From Actinomycetes bacterium (lineage in GTDB: Bacteria; Actinomycetota; Acidimicrobiia; Acidimicrobiales; RAAP-2): a DNA stretch of 64,000 nucleotides. The translations under genes were made by a program, and so were the position numbers. Shown here piece by piece: positions 39,068-47,324 of this stretch (position 1 is the first letter of the stretch; every line of letters starts with the position of its first letter). The stretch covers positions 132,518 through 196,517 of the forward strand of contig JAJZDI010000001.1 in NCBI GenBank assembly GCA_021806045.1. Reading direction: 5' to 3'. The notes below the pieces were generated by a model. That model saw only the letters and a program-made list of their open reading frames with translations. It did no database searches and had not been told where the DNA came from.

Positions 39068-40222
39068 ATGCCCAGACGACGACGGCGGTCGCGCTCACGC
39101 GTCCGGCCGACCGCGCCCGTCGTGACCCTGGTGGTCGTGGTGGCCGTCGTGGTCGGGTTGGCGGTCGGCTCGGTGGCGGCCATCTCGTCCGCCTCCGGCC
39201 CCTACCGGCGCCTGGTCGGGCACGGGTACGTGGACCTCGCCCTCCCGGTGGTCGACGCCTCCAACGCTACGGGCAAGGCGCTGGCCACGCTGATGGGGGC
39301 GGTCTCCGCACCAGCCACGACCCGGCTGCTGCTGCAGCAGGGGCTCGACCAGGCCGTCGCCGACTCGGCGCAAGAGGCGTCCCAGGCGGCGGCCATCGTG
39401 CCGCCCGGGCCGGCCGGCTCGGTGCCCGACCGGTTCGCCGCGGTGTTCGAGCAGCGTGCATCGGCGGTGTCCGCCATCCGGACCGCCGTCGACGGGTTGC
39501 TCGGCATGGCGCCGCTGCCGGTTGCCGGTGCGCCGGGGTCGGGTGGCCCGTCGGTGCCGTCCACCATCCTGCCGACCGGCACGGCATCCTCCCAGCTGGC
39601 GGCGGCGGGAACGCAGATCGCGCAGTCGGATGCCGCCTACGCCGCGGTGGCGCGGGCGATCCGCACCATGCCGGGCGGCGGCCGCCTGCCCCCCTCCGCG
39701 TGGGTGCCCGCCGGTGCCGGCGCCACCGCGCCGCTCGGCGCTGCCGTACTCGGCTCCACGGCGGACGCCCTGGTGGCGGCGCCCGGCCTGGCCACCGTCC
39801 ACCGGATGATCGTCTCCGCCCTGGGCGTGTCCCCTCCCGCCGCCGGGGGCGGGAGCGGAGCCATGGGCCAGGGCTGTAGGGCCAGCTCCCCCCCGCCCAC
39901 TCCCTCGAGTGCGGCCGTCCTGCCGCCCACGACGGACGTCACCGTGGCCGCCACCGTCACCAACTGCGGCAACGTGGTCGAGACGGGCGTCGTGGTGACC
40001 GCTTCGGTCGCTCCTGCCGGGGGCGGGGGGAGGACCGTCACCGCCGAGGCACCGGTGGGGATGGTCGAGGCGGGCGGATCGGTGGCCGTGACCGTGCCCC
40101 GGCTTGCCGTCTCCCACGGCAGCCAGTACGTCCTGTCCGTCGCCGTCACCACGGCCAGCACCCCCTCGGCCGCCTCGGTGGCGGGTGCCTCGTGGACGGT
40201 GCCGCTCCAGATCGCCAGCTGA
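39068..40222 (+). CDS. membrane-anchored hypothetical protein
   Basis: Protein of 384 aa. It begins with an Arg-rich cytoplasmic tail ([13 protein letters not shown]) and a single transmembrane segment (VVTLVVVVAVVVGLAVGSVAAI); the rest is Ala/Ser/Pro-rich and predicted extracellular. Residues about 290-380 (VTVAATVTNCGNVVETGVVV...GGSVAVTVPRL) look like a beta-sandwich with a conserved Cys pair. No enzyme motif is seen. TATCGT (39055-39060) lies 7 nt before the ATG, supporting this start. It follows the UDP-sulfoquinovose synthase gene by 49 bases, but a shared function is unproven. Confidence 0.65.
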   Translation: MPRRRRRSRSRVRPTAPVVTLVVVVAVVVGLAVGSVAAISSASGPYRRLVGHGYVDLALPVVDASNATGKALATLMGAVSAPATTRLLLQQGLDQAVADSAQEASQAAAIVPPGPAGSVPDRFAAVFEQRASAVSAIRTAVDGLLGMAPLPVAGAPGSGGPSVPSTILPTGTASSQLAAAGTQIAQSDAAYAAVARAIRTMPGGGRLPPSAWVPAGAGATAPLGAAVLGSTADALVAAPGLATVHRMIVSALGVSPPAAGGGSGAMGQGCRASSPPPTPSSAAVLPPTTDVTVAATVTNCGNVVETGVVVTASVAPAGGGGRTVTAEAPVGMVEAGGSVAVTVPRLAVSHGSQYVLSVAVTTASTPSAASVAGASWTVPLQIAS

Positions 40223-40259
40223 CCGGGGCGCCGATGCGGGCAGGGCCGCCCGCTCGCTC

Positions 40260-40265
40260 TAGGAT
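40260..40265 (+). promoter_or_regulatory. putative -10 element of citrate synthase gene
   Basis: TAGGAT at 40260-40265 would give a transcript with an untranslated leader of about 70 bases and a purine-rich AGAAGGAACGG ahead of the GTG at 40345. Unlike the leaderless genes, this one appears to use a Shine-Dalgarno. Confidence 0.35.
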
Positions 40266-40344
40266 CGGGACCGGCATCAGAAGACGACGGCAGGAGCCGG
40301 CGCCGCCATCCGTGTACGGCGAGCGAGCAGAAGGAACGGACCTC

Positions 40345-41619
40345 GTGACCGAGAGCATCACGATCACCGACAACCGGACGGGGGAGACCCTCGAGATCCC
40401 CATCGAGAACGGCGGGATCTCCGCCACCGCGTGGCAGAAGCTCCTGCCCGGCATCTGGTTCTACGACCCGGGCTTCGTCTCCACCGCGGCCTGCGAGAGC
40501 GCCATCACCTACCTCGACGGCGAGGCGGGCATCCTCCGGTACCGGGGGTACGCGATCGAGGACCTGGCCGAGAACTCCAGCTACCTCGAGGTCGCCTACC
40601 TGCTCCTGAACGGCGAGCTGCCCACGCCGGCCCAGTTCGACGACTGGCGCCACGAGATCACCCACCACACGTTCATCCACGAGAACGTGCGCAAGCGCTT
40701 CCTCGAGGGCTTCCACTACGACGCCCACCCCATGGGCATGCTCGTGTCCGCGGTGGCCGCCCTCTCCACCTTCTATCTCGACGCCAAGCAGATCTTCGAC
40801 GTCGAGTCCCGCCACAAGCAGATCATCCGCCTCATCGCCAAGATGCCCACCCTGGCCGCCGCCGCCCACCGCTTCAGCGTGGGCATGCCGTTCGTCTACC
40901 CCGACAACTCCCTCGAGTTCACGTCGAACTTCCTGTCGATGATGTGGAAGACGGCCGAGCCCCGGTTCGACGCCAATCCCGCCCTGGCCCGCGCCCTCGA
41001 CATCCTCTTCATCCTCCACGCCGACCACGAGCAGAACTGCTCGACGACGGCCATGCGGACGGTGGGCTCCTCGCACGCCGATCCCTACTCGGCGTGCGCC
41101 GCCGCCTGCGCCGCCCTGTACGGCCCACGGCACGGCGGTGCCAACGAGGCCGTCATCCGCATGCTCACCGAGATCGGGTCGATCGACAACGTCGAGCCGT
41201 TCGTCGCCTCGGTGAAGGCGGGCACCGGCGGCCGCCTGCAGGGCTTCGGCCACCGCGTCTACAAGAGCTACGACCCCCGGGCCAAGATCATCAAGCGCAC
41301 GGCGGACGAGGTGTTCGAGATCACGGGGAAGAACCCCCTCCTCGACATCGCCCTCAAGCTGGAGGAGATCGCCCTCCAGGACGAGTACTTCACCTCCCGC
41401 AAGCTCTACCCGAACGTGGACTTCTACTCCGGCCTCATCTACCAGGCCATGGGCTTCCCGCTCGAGATGTTCCCCGTGCTCTTCGCCATCCCCCGGACCG
41501 CCGGCTGGCTGGCCCACTGGCAGGAGATGCTCGACCAGGACTCGAAGATCGCCCGGCCCCGCCAGCTCTACATCGGGGCGGAGCAGCGCCAGTACGTTCC
41601 GATGGGCGAGCGCGGCTGA
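40345..41619 (+). CDS. gltA: citrate synthase
   Basis: Citrate synthase of 424 aa, condensing acetyl-CoA and oxaloacetate. The three catalytic positions are visible: His in HADHEQNCST, His in GFGHRVYKSYDPRA and Asp in YPNVDFYSGLIYQAMG. The length and the long N-terminal domain indicate the type II (GltA-like) form. GTG 40345, giving MTESITITDNRTGETLEI, has a purine-rich Shine-Dalgarno; the upstream frame is not typical. Confidence 0.96.
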   Translation: MTESITITDNRTGETLEIPIENGGISATAWQKLLPGIWFYDPGFVSTAACESAITYLDGEAGILRYRGYAIEDLAENSSYLEVAYLLLNGELPTPAQFDDWRHEITHHTFIHENVRKRFLEGFHYDAHPMGMLVSAVAALSTFYLDAKQIFDVESRHKQIIRLIAKMPTLAAAAHRFSVGMPFVYPDNSLEFTSNFLSMMWKTAEPRFDANPALARALDILFILHADHEQNCSTTAMRTVGSSHADPYSACAAACAALYGPRHGGANEAVIRMLTEIGSIDNVEPFVASVKAGTGGRLQGFGHRVYKSYDPRAKIIKRTADEVFEITGKNPLLDIALKLEEIALQDEYFTSRKLYPNVDFYSGLIYQAMGFPLEMFPVLFAIPRTAGWLAHWQEMLDQDSKIARPRQLYIGAEQRQYVPMGERG

Positions 41620-41661
41620 GCCCAGCCCGCTGGGGTGCCGGGCGGGTGCGCCCGGTGCGCC

Positions 41662-42537
41662 CTAGGCGTGGGTGCCGGCTCCGGTCAGGCGCATGAGGCC
41701 CTCCTGGGCCATCGACACCACCAGCTCACCCTGGCGGGTGAACATGAACCCCCTGGCCAGGCCTCGTGCGCCGAAGGCTGACGGGCTGTCCATGTCGTAG
41801 AGGAGCCACTCGTCGACCCGGAAGGGCCGGTGGAACCACATGCAGTGGTCCAGGCTGGCCCCCATGAACTCGGGGTCGTCCCAGCGCACGTCGTGGGGGG
41901 CGAGCATGGTGTCGAAGAGCGACATGTCGGACGCGTAGGCGGCGATGCACGCGTGCAGCAGGTTGTCGGTCTCGGCCGGGAGGGTCCCGTCGGCGCGGAT
42001 CCACAGGCGCTGGAGTGGCTCCTTGCCCTCGTGGTGCATGAACGGGAGCTCGCCGATGTGGCGCTGCTCGATGGGGTGGGGGCGGCGGAACCAGTCCTCC
42101 AGCGCGTCGCGGTAGGGCTCCAGGCGCTCGCTGAGGGGTTGGAGGTCCTCGGGCGGCGGGACCGAGGGCATGGGGAACTGGTGCGACAGCCCGGGCTCGT
42201 CGACGTGGAACGACGTCTGCATGTTGAAGATGGCCCGGCCGTGCTGGATGGCCACCACCCGCCGAGTGGTGAACGAGCGCCCGTCGCGGATCCGGTCCAC
42301 GTCGTAGAGGATGGGGACGGTCGGGTCGCCGGGGCGCAGGAAGTAGGAGTGGAGCGAGTGGGGGCGCCCGGCGGCGACCGTCCGCCCGGCGGCCATGAGC
42401 GCCTGGGCGGCCACCTGGCCACCGAAGACCCGCTGGCGGTCCTCGTTCGGGCTCCGCCCCCGGAAGATGTTCACCTCGATCGCCTCGAGATCGAGCAGGT
42501 CCACGAGGAAGTCCAGTGCGTCGCTCACGGCGACCAT
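41662..42537 (-). CDS. tesB: acyl-CoA thioesterase II
   Basis: Double-hotdog thioesterase of 291 aa hydrolysing medium- and long-chain acyl-CoA. IFRGRSPNEDRQRVFGGQVAAQAL at the N-terminus, SLHSYFLRPGDP, and in the second half MGASLDHCMWFHRPFRVDEWLLYDMDSPSA with the catalytic Asp (SLDH) are typical TesB segments. ATG 42537 was chosen; the upstream extension is unlike the family. Divergent from the GH1 gene. Confidence 0.94.
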   Translation of the reverse strand: MVAVSDALDFLVDLLDLEAIEVNIFRGRSPNEDRQRVFGGQVAAQALMAAGRTVAAGRPHSLHSYFLRPGDPTVPILYDVDRIRDGRSFTTRRVVAIQHGRAIFNMQTSFHVDEPGLSHQFPMPSVPPPEDLQPLSERLEPYRDALEDWFRRPHPIEQRHIGELPFMHHEGKEPLQRLWIRADGTLPAETDNLLHACIAAYASDMSLFDTMLAPHDVRWDDPEFMGASLDHCMWFHRPFRVDEWLLYDMDSPSAFGARGLARGFMFTRQGELVVSMAQEGLMRLTGAGTHA

Positions 42538-42612
42538 CGTTCCAGGTGGGCCGTGGCTGCGTCCACGCCGCACGGCCGGGCGATGTGCCGGGCTCGGGCG
42601 GGCCGGCGGCGC

Positions 42613-42618
42613 TACGGT
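42613..42618 (+). promoter_or_regulatory. -10 element for leaderless GH1 gene
   Basis: TACGGT at 42613-42618 with 8 nt to the ATG at 42627, in the recurrent leaderless spacing. Confidence 0.45.
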
Positions 42619-42626
42619 GTCGGGCC

Positions 42627-43799
42627 ATGCCGGAGCGCACCTTTCCCGACGGGTTCCTGTGGGGGACCGCCACCGCCGCCCACCAGATCGAGGGTGGCAA
42701 CGTGAACAACGACTGGTGGGCGTTCGAGCACGACCCGTCGTCCGGCTGCGTCGACCTGAGCGGTGACGCGTGCGACTCCTACCACCGCTACGGCGAGGAC
42801 GTCGCCCTGGTGGCCGACCTGGGTCTCGACGTCTACCGGTTCTCGCTGGAGTGGAGCCGGATCGAGCCGGCCGAGGGCCAGTACTCCCGGGCCGCGCTGG
42901 AGCACTACCGCCGGGTGGCCGGTGCGTGCCGGGAGCGGGGTGTCGTGCCCATGGTCACCTTCCACCACTTCACCCACCCGCGTTGGCTGGCCGACATGGG
43001 GACGTGGGAGGCACCCGGGGCGGCCGAGCGCTTCGCCCGCTTCTGCGAGGTGGCCATCGGCCAGTTGGGGGACGTGATCGGCTTCGCCTGCACCCTGAAC
43101 GAGCCCAACGTGGTGGCGACCATGGGGTGGCGCCACGGGCTGTTCCCGCCCCGCGTGCGCGACCGGGACCGCCGGGCCCGGGTGAACGACGTGCTCGTCG
43201 ACGCCCACCGCCGGGCCGTGGAGGCCATCCGGTCCGGACCGGGCGACGTGCCCGTCGGCCTCACCCTGTCGATGACCGACTGGCAGCTGGAGCCGGGGGG
43301 CGAGGACTGGCTGGAACGGCTGCGGCACCCGTCGGAGGACGTCTTCCTCGACGCCACCGGAGGCGACGACTTCGTGGGCGTGCAGACCTACACGCGGGCC
43401 CGTGTCGGGCCCGAGGGGACGCTCCGGCCGGCCGAGGGGGTGGGTGTCACCCAGATGGGGTACGAGTTCTGGCCCGCCGCCCTGGAGGGGACGGTGAGGC
43501 GGGCGTGGGAGCGCACCGGCGGCGTCCCTGTGTTCGTCACCGAGAACGGCGTGGGGATCGACGACGACACCCGCCGCATCGAGTACGTGTCGGGGGCCCT
43601 CGCCGGCCTGCACCGGTGCATCGCGGACGGGATCGACGTGCGCGGGTACGTCTACTGGAGCCTGCTGGACAACTTCGAGTGGGTGCTCGGCTACGGGCCC
43701 ACGTTCGGGCTGGTGGAGGTGGACCGGACCACCTTCGAGCGCCGGCCGAAGCCCAGCGCCACCTGGTTCGGCCAGGTGGCCAGGGACAACGGCTGCTGA
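42627..43799 (+). CDS. glycoside hydrolase family 1 (beta-glucosidase-like)
   Basis: TIM-barrel glycosidase of 390 aa. The N-terminal FPDGFLWGTATAAHQIEGG is the GH1 signature, TLNEPNVVA carries the acid/base Glu and VFVTENGVG the nucleophile Glu; YWSLLDNFEWVLGYGPTFGL completes the aglycone site. No signal peptide is present, so it acts on imported or endogenous beta-glycosides. It is somewhat shorter than the usual 440-470 aa. The gene is monocistronic. Confidence 0.93.
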   Translation: MPERTFPDGFLWGTATAAHQIEGGNVNNDWWAFEHDPSSGCVDLSGDACDSYHRYGEDVALVADLGLDVYRFSLEWSRIEPAEGQYSRAALEHYRRVAGACRERGVVPMVTFHHFTHPRWLADMGTWEAPGAAERFARFCEVAIGQLGDVIGFACTLNEPNVVATMGWRHGLFPPRVRDRDRRARVNDVLVDAHRRAVEAIRSGPGDVPVGLTLSMTDWQLEPGGEDWLERLRHPSEDVFLDATGGDDFVGVQTYTRARVGPEGTLRPAEGVGVTQMGYEFWPAALEGTVRRAWERTGGVPVFVTENGVGIDDDTRRIEYVSGALAGLHRCIADGIDVRGYVYWSLLDNFEWVLGYGPTFGLVEVDRTTFERRPKPSATWFGQVARDNGC

Positions 43800-43880
43800 C
43801 CCCTTGGGAGGGGCGCACCGCCGGCGGGCGTACCGACATGGGTGCCCGCCGCGGACTCCTTCCGTGGGCGCCTGTCGTCT

Positions 43881-43902
43881 GACGTTACGGTTCTGTGACG
43901 AC
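43881..43902 (+). promoter_or_regulatory. GTTAC/GTGAC direct repeat upstream of gtrA-like gene
   Basis: GTTAC at 43884-43888 and GTGAC at 43895-43899 form a direct repeat with 11-base period, just before TAGAGT (43903-43908), which itself lies 6 nt before the GTG start. The 11-mer TGACGTTACGG (43880-43890) recurs at 53265-53275 upstream of a mannosyltransferase gene. Confidence 0.45.
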
Positions 43903-43914
43903 TAGAGTGAGGCC

Positions 43915-44415
43915 GTGCGCGCACTGATCGTCCGGGCCGTCCACCTGTGGGAGAAGCGCCACACCCCCGAGGCACAGAAGCTCATCAAGTACACGATGGT
44001 CTCCGTCATCTCGACGGCGGTGTCCTTCGGCGTCCTGGCCATCTCCTACGGGGTCCTGCGGGCCGGCACCGAGGTGCAGTGCACCGTCTTCGCCAACGTG
44101 GTCGCCACCGTTCCGTCGTACTACCTCAACCGGAACTGGGCGTGGGGCAAGGGCGGGAAGTCGCACCTGACGAGGGAGGTCATCCCGTTCTGGGCGATGT
44201 CGGTCGCCGGCATCGTGGTGTCCGTGGGCGGCGCGTCCGTCGCCCACCAGATCGGCGTCCACAACCACCTCAGCCACCTGGTCCAGACGGGCGTCGTGCT
44301 GGTGGCCAACGTGCTGTCGTTCGGGATCTTCTGGGTCTTGAAGTACCTGCTCTTCAACCGCCTGTTCCGCGTCCATCCCCTCGAGGAGCTGGACGACCTG
44401 GTCGAGGCGGCCTGA
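43915..44415 (+). CDS. GtrA family membrane protein
   Basis: Integral membrane protein of 166 aa with four predicted helices (YTMVSVISTAVSFGVLAISYG, VFANVVATVPSYYLNRNWAW, FWAMSVAGIVVSVGGASV, VVLVANVLSFGIFWVLKYLLF). KYTMVSVIST near the N-terminus and YYLNRNWAW are characteristic of GtrA, a family implicated in moving undecaprenyl- or polyprenyl-linked sugars across the membrane or assisting envelope glycosyltransferases. GTG 43915 follows TAGAGT by 6 nt. It is convergent with yajQ. Confidence 0.9.
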   Translation: MRALIVRAVHLWEKRHTPEAQKLIKYTMVSVISTAVSFGVLAISYGVLRAGTEVQCTVFANVVATVPSYYLNRNWAWGKGGKSHLTREVIPFWAMSVAGIVVSVGGASVAHQIGVHNHLSHLVQTGVVLVANVLSFGIFWVLKYLLFNRLFRVHPLEELDDLVEAA

Positions 44416-44526
44416 GCGCTCCGACGGCGCACCGTGGGGCCGTCCGGCGAAGGTGCCGACGGGTGAGGCGGCGGTTCCAGGCGTGGCACCCGGCGCTGCC
44501 GGTGCCCGGGAGGCGGCGGGCGGCGA

Positions 44527-45015
44527 TCAGTCCCGGAAGTTGTTGAACTGCAGCGGGATGCCGAAGTCCTCTTCCTTGCAGGCGGTGATGACGGCCTGGA
44601 GGTCGTCCCGCTTCTTTCCGGTCACGCGGAGCTGATCGCCCTGGGTCTGGGACGAGACGCCCTTCAGGCCGAGGTCCTTGATGAACTTGTTGAGCCGCTT
44701 GGCGTGCTCCTGCGAGATCCCGGCCCGGATGGCGATGTGCTGGCGGGCGGTGCCCTTCGACGCCTCCTCGATCTTGCCGGCGTCGAACGCCTTGAGGGAG
44801 ACGGACCGCTTGACCAGCTTCTCATCGAGGACCTGGCGGAGAGCGCGCAGGCGGTCCTCGGTGGCGGAATGGAGCACCAGTGCGTCGTCGGAGATGTCGA
44901 TGCTCGAGTCCGTGTTCTTGAAGTCGAATCGGGTGGCGGCCTCGCGGTTCGCCTGGTCGACCGCGTTGCGGACCTCCTGCATGTCGACCTCGGAGACGAT
45001 GTCGAAGCTGGGCAT
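44527..45015 (-). CDS. YajQ family protein (DUF520), putative cyclic di-GMP-binding
   Basis: Protein of 162 aa. FDIVSEVDMQEVRNAVDQA at the N-terminus, RFDFKNTDSSID in the first domain, KGTARQHIAIRAGISQEHAKR at the junction and QGDQLRVTGKKRDDLQAVI in the second are the family signatures; two ferredoxin-like domains are expected. Members bind cyclic di-GMP or nucleic acid. Full length. TACTGT (45022-45027, reverse strand) lies 6 nt before the ATG, and the region is shared with the divergent tRNA-Tyr promoter. Confidence 0.95.
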   Translation of the reverse strand: MPSFDIVSEVDMQEVRNAVDQANREAATRFDFKNTDSSIDISDDALVLHSATEDRLRALRQVLDEKLVKRSVSLKAFDAGKIEEASKGTARQHIAIRAGISQEHAKRLNKFIKDLGLKGVSSQTQGDQLRVTGKKRDDLQAVITACKEEDFGIPLQFNNFRD

Positions 45016-45043
45016 GGCGCGACAGTAGCGCCTCGCCACGCTG

Positions 45044-45049
45044 TATCCT
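45044..45049 (+). promoter_or_regulatory. -10 element of the tRNA-Tyr gene
   Basis: TATCCT at 45044-45049, 11 bases before the first base of tRNA-Tyr, places the transcription start at about 45056. Confidence 0.4.
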
Positions 45050-45060
45050 GTCCCGCCTGA

Positions 45061-45145
<85 letters not shown>

Positions 45146-45292
45146 ACGAAACGCCCAGGTCGGGTCGGTGTGTACCTGCGTCCGGATGTGACGGACCGTG
45201 CAAGGCCGGCGTCCCCGTGAGCTCGCCCCCGGATGCCTCCCGACCGGGCGGGCTGTGTGCCGCCTGCCGACACGGTCGCTCGCGGGGAGCCG

Positions 45293-45697
45293 TCAGCCCG
45301 TGAACCGCGGTGCGCCGAGAGACGCGGCTGCGATGGCGGACACCACCGTCCCCACCAGACCCATGAGGGCGAGCCATTGGCGTCGCGACAAGGACGTGTG
45401 CCGTAATGCGAGCCCGACGCCGGTCATGGTTGCGGGGCCGATGAGTGCCGCGATGAGGCCGTAGGCCATGCCGAACTCACGACGCGAGGTGGAAATGCCG
45501 TCGGCGAATTGGGGATAGGCGCGCTGATGCGCGGTCAAGGTGCACAGGTCGATCCCCAGTTTGAAGGCGATGATCGAGCCCATCACCGCGAGTACGACGA
45601 GCACGACGTCGGTGCGCACCGTTCCCAGTGCCACGAGAGCGCGCCGACCGGCATGCAGGAGCGCGCCACCTTCGATCCCGCTCGAGTTGTCCGCCAC
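45293..45697 (-). CDS. small membrane protein, function unknown
   Basis: Protein of 134 aa with three predicted transmembrane segments (VVLVVLAVMGSIIAFKLG, MAYGLIAALIGPATMTGVGLAL, WLALMGLVGTVVSAIAAASLG). I recognise no family. Codon use is somewhat less GC-rich than its neighbours. It stands alone between tRNA-Tyr and the secreted lipase, which together with its composition suggests accessory DNA. Confidence 0.6.
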   Translation of the reverse strand: MADNSSGIEGGALLHAGRRALVALGTVRTDVVLVVLAVMGSIIAFKLGIDLCTLTAHQRAYPQFADGISTSRREFGMAYGLIAALIGPATMTGVGLALRHTSLSRRQWLALMGLVGTVVSAIAAASLGAPRFTG

Positions 45698-45986
45698 GGT
45701 CGGATCGTAGCTCGGAAGCTACCGGGCCGGCGGTGAAGGCCTCCGCCCACGAGGACGGCCGTGATGGCGGGCCACCCCGACCGCGTCCGATCCGGGACGC
45801 GGCCGCGGTCGTTCCAGGACGCTGTGGCTTCCATGGCCTCGTTGTCGCCGGCCGCCACCTGCGTGCCGCTCGTCGAGTGCACCTGCACCGTGGTGCCGTC
45901 GCTGCCAGGATGGGCGTGCGCCAGCGACGTTGCGGCGTCGGGGAGGGCCGCGGGGTGCAGACTCAGCGGTGACGGGAGGGGCGTCG
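45698..45986. other. intergenic region upstream of secreted lipase gene
   Basis: About 290 bases between divergent genes. Only short unremarkable frames; no RNA or repeat recognised. GGGAGGGGCG at 45975-45984 is the ribosome binding site of the lipase gene. Confidence 0.4.
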
Positions 45987-47273
45987 ATGGCAGGCACCAC
46001 GGCACGGCAGCGGGCGGGTGGTCGGTCGACGGCGGGGATGGTGTCGGCCGTTCTCCTGGCGGTGGCGTCGATGTGCGCCGCCTGCGGCTCGTCCGCCGCC
46101 GGCACGCCGGTGCCGCACCACGGCGCCGGCCCTGGGGGGACGACCCTTCCCGACTTCCCCGCCTCGCAGGACTTCTACCTGCTGCCCGCGCACGTCCGAC
46201 CCGAGCCCCCCGGAACTCTTGTGCGGATCCAGACGATCTCCGACGCGGGTGGGGTGGTGACCCTGCGGGTGATGTACCACTCGAAGGATGCCGCCGGACA
46301 CGATGCCCTGGTGACCGGGCTCGTCACCTATCCCACCGCACCGGCACCGGCCGGCGGGTGGCCGGTCATCTCCTGGGATCACGGCACGAACGGCATGGGG
46401 GCGCGCTGCGCGCCCAGCCGCACCGGCGGGGCGCAGTCGGTGGTCACCTTTGGCGCCCGCGGCGTGGGTGTCGCCACCGACTACCAGGGTGAGGGGCCCG
46501 ACGGCGAGATCGCGCCCTATCTCGACCGGGCCACCGAGGGCGAGTCGACGATCGACATCGTGCGGGCCGCCCGGCAGATCCCCGACGCCCACGCCAGCTC
46601 CACCTGGGTCAACGTGGGCGACTCCCAGGGCGGGCATGCCTCCCTCGCCGCAGCCGAGCTTGCACCCACGTACGCGCCCGAGCTCCACCTGGCAGGCACG
46701 GTGGCCATCGCCCCCGGCGCCATGCTGGCCCACCTCTACCCGGGGGACTCCCAGGCCGTCTACGACATCATCTCCACCATGGCCCTCTACGGCGCCCAGG
46801 CTGCCGACCCCATCATCAACCCCGATCAGATCGTGGCCCCGGCCATGCGGGGCGTGGGTTCGGTGATCCGGTCGGGGTGCGTGAACGCCATCGAGAAGGC
46901 GGTCCTCGACGCCTACACCAAGACCGGCGGGCACGTCTTCACCACGCCCCCGCTCGACCTGCCCCAGGGCCAGGCGTGGGTGAAGGCCAACGACGTGCCC
47001 CAGGTGAAGACGCCGAGCCCGCTGCTCGTCATCGCCGGCGGCAAGGACGCCATCGTCGTGCCCGCTCGCATCAACGCCATGATGTCCCGCATGTGCTCGA
47101 TGGGGGACCGGGTCTCGGTCCAGTGGTACCCGACGGGCACCCACGACACCGAACCCACGCTGGCGGCGGCGCAGATCGGCCAGTGGATCGAGGCGCGGCT
47201 CCGGGGGGCGCCGGCCCCGACCAGCTGCCCGTACCGGCCGCCCGCCTTCACCGTGAGTCCCGCCGCCTCCTGA
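45987..47273 (+). CDS. secretory lipase / alpha-beta hydrolase, lipoprotein
   Basis: Exported hydrolase of 428 aa, similar to the secretory lipase family (PF03583). A signal segment (MVSAVLLAVASM) ends in the lipobox CAAC. The catalytic core has YHSKDAAGHDALVTGLVTYP, WDHGTNGMGARCAPS, the nucleophile motif NVGDSQGGHAS and later GGKDAIVVPARIN with the acid and GTHDTEPT with the His. Probable substrates are extracellular acylglycerols or esters. ATG 45987 is preceded by GGGAGGGG. It is convergent with the mannosyltransferase gene. Confidence 0.87.
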   Translation: MAGTTARQRAGGRSTAGMVSAVLLAVASMCAACGSSAAGTPVPHHGAGPGGTTLPDFPASQDFYLLPAHVRPEPPGTLVRIQTISDAGGVVTLRVMYHSKDAAGHDALVTGLVTYPTAPAPAGGWPVISWDHGTNGMGARCAPSRTGGAQSVVTFGARGVGVATDYQGEGPDGEIAPYLDRATEGESTIDIVRAARQIPDAHASSTWVNVGDSQGGHASLAAAELAPTYAPELHLAGTVAIAPGAMLAHLYPGDSQAVYDIISTMALYGAQAADPIINPDQIVAPAMRGVGSVIRSGCVNAIEKAVLDAYTKTGGHVFTTPPLDLPQGQAWVKANDVPQVKTPSPLLVIAGGKDAIVVPARINAMMSRMCSMGDRVSVQWYPTGTHDTEPTLAAAQIGQWIEARLRGAPAPTSCPYRPPAFTVSPAAS

Positions 47274-47324
47274 CCCCGATCGGTACCGGGCCGCCCTCGA
47301 TGGGAGGGCGAACCCGCCCGCCCT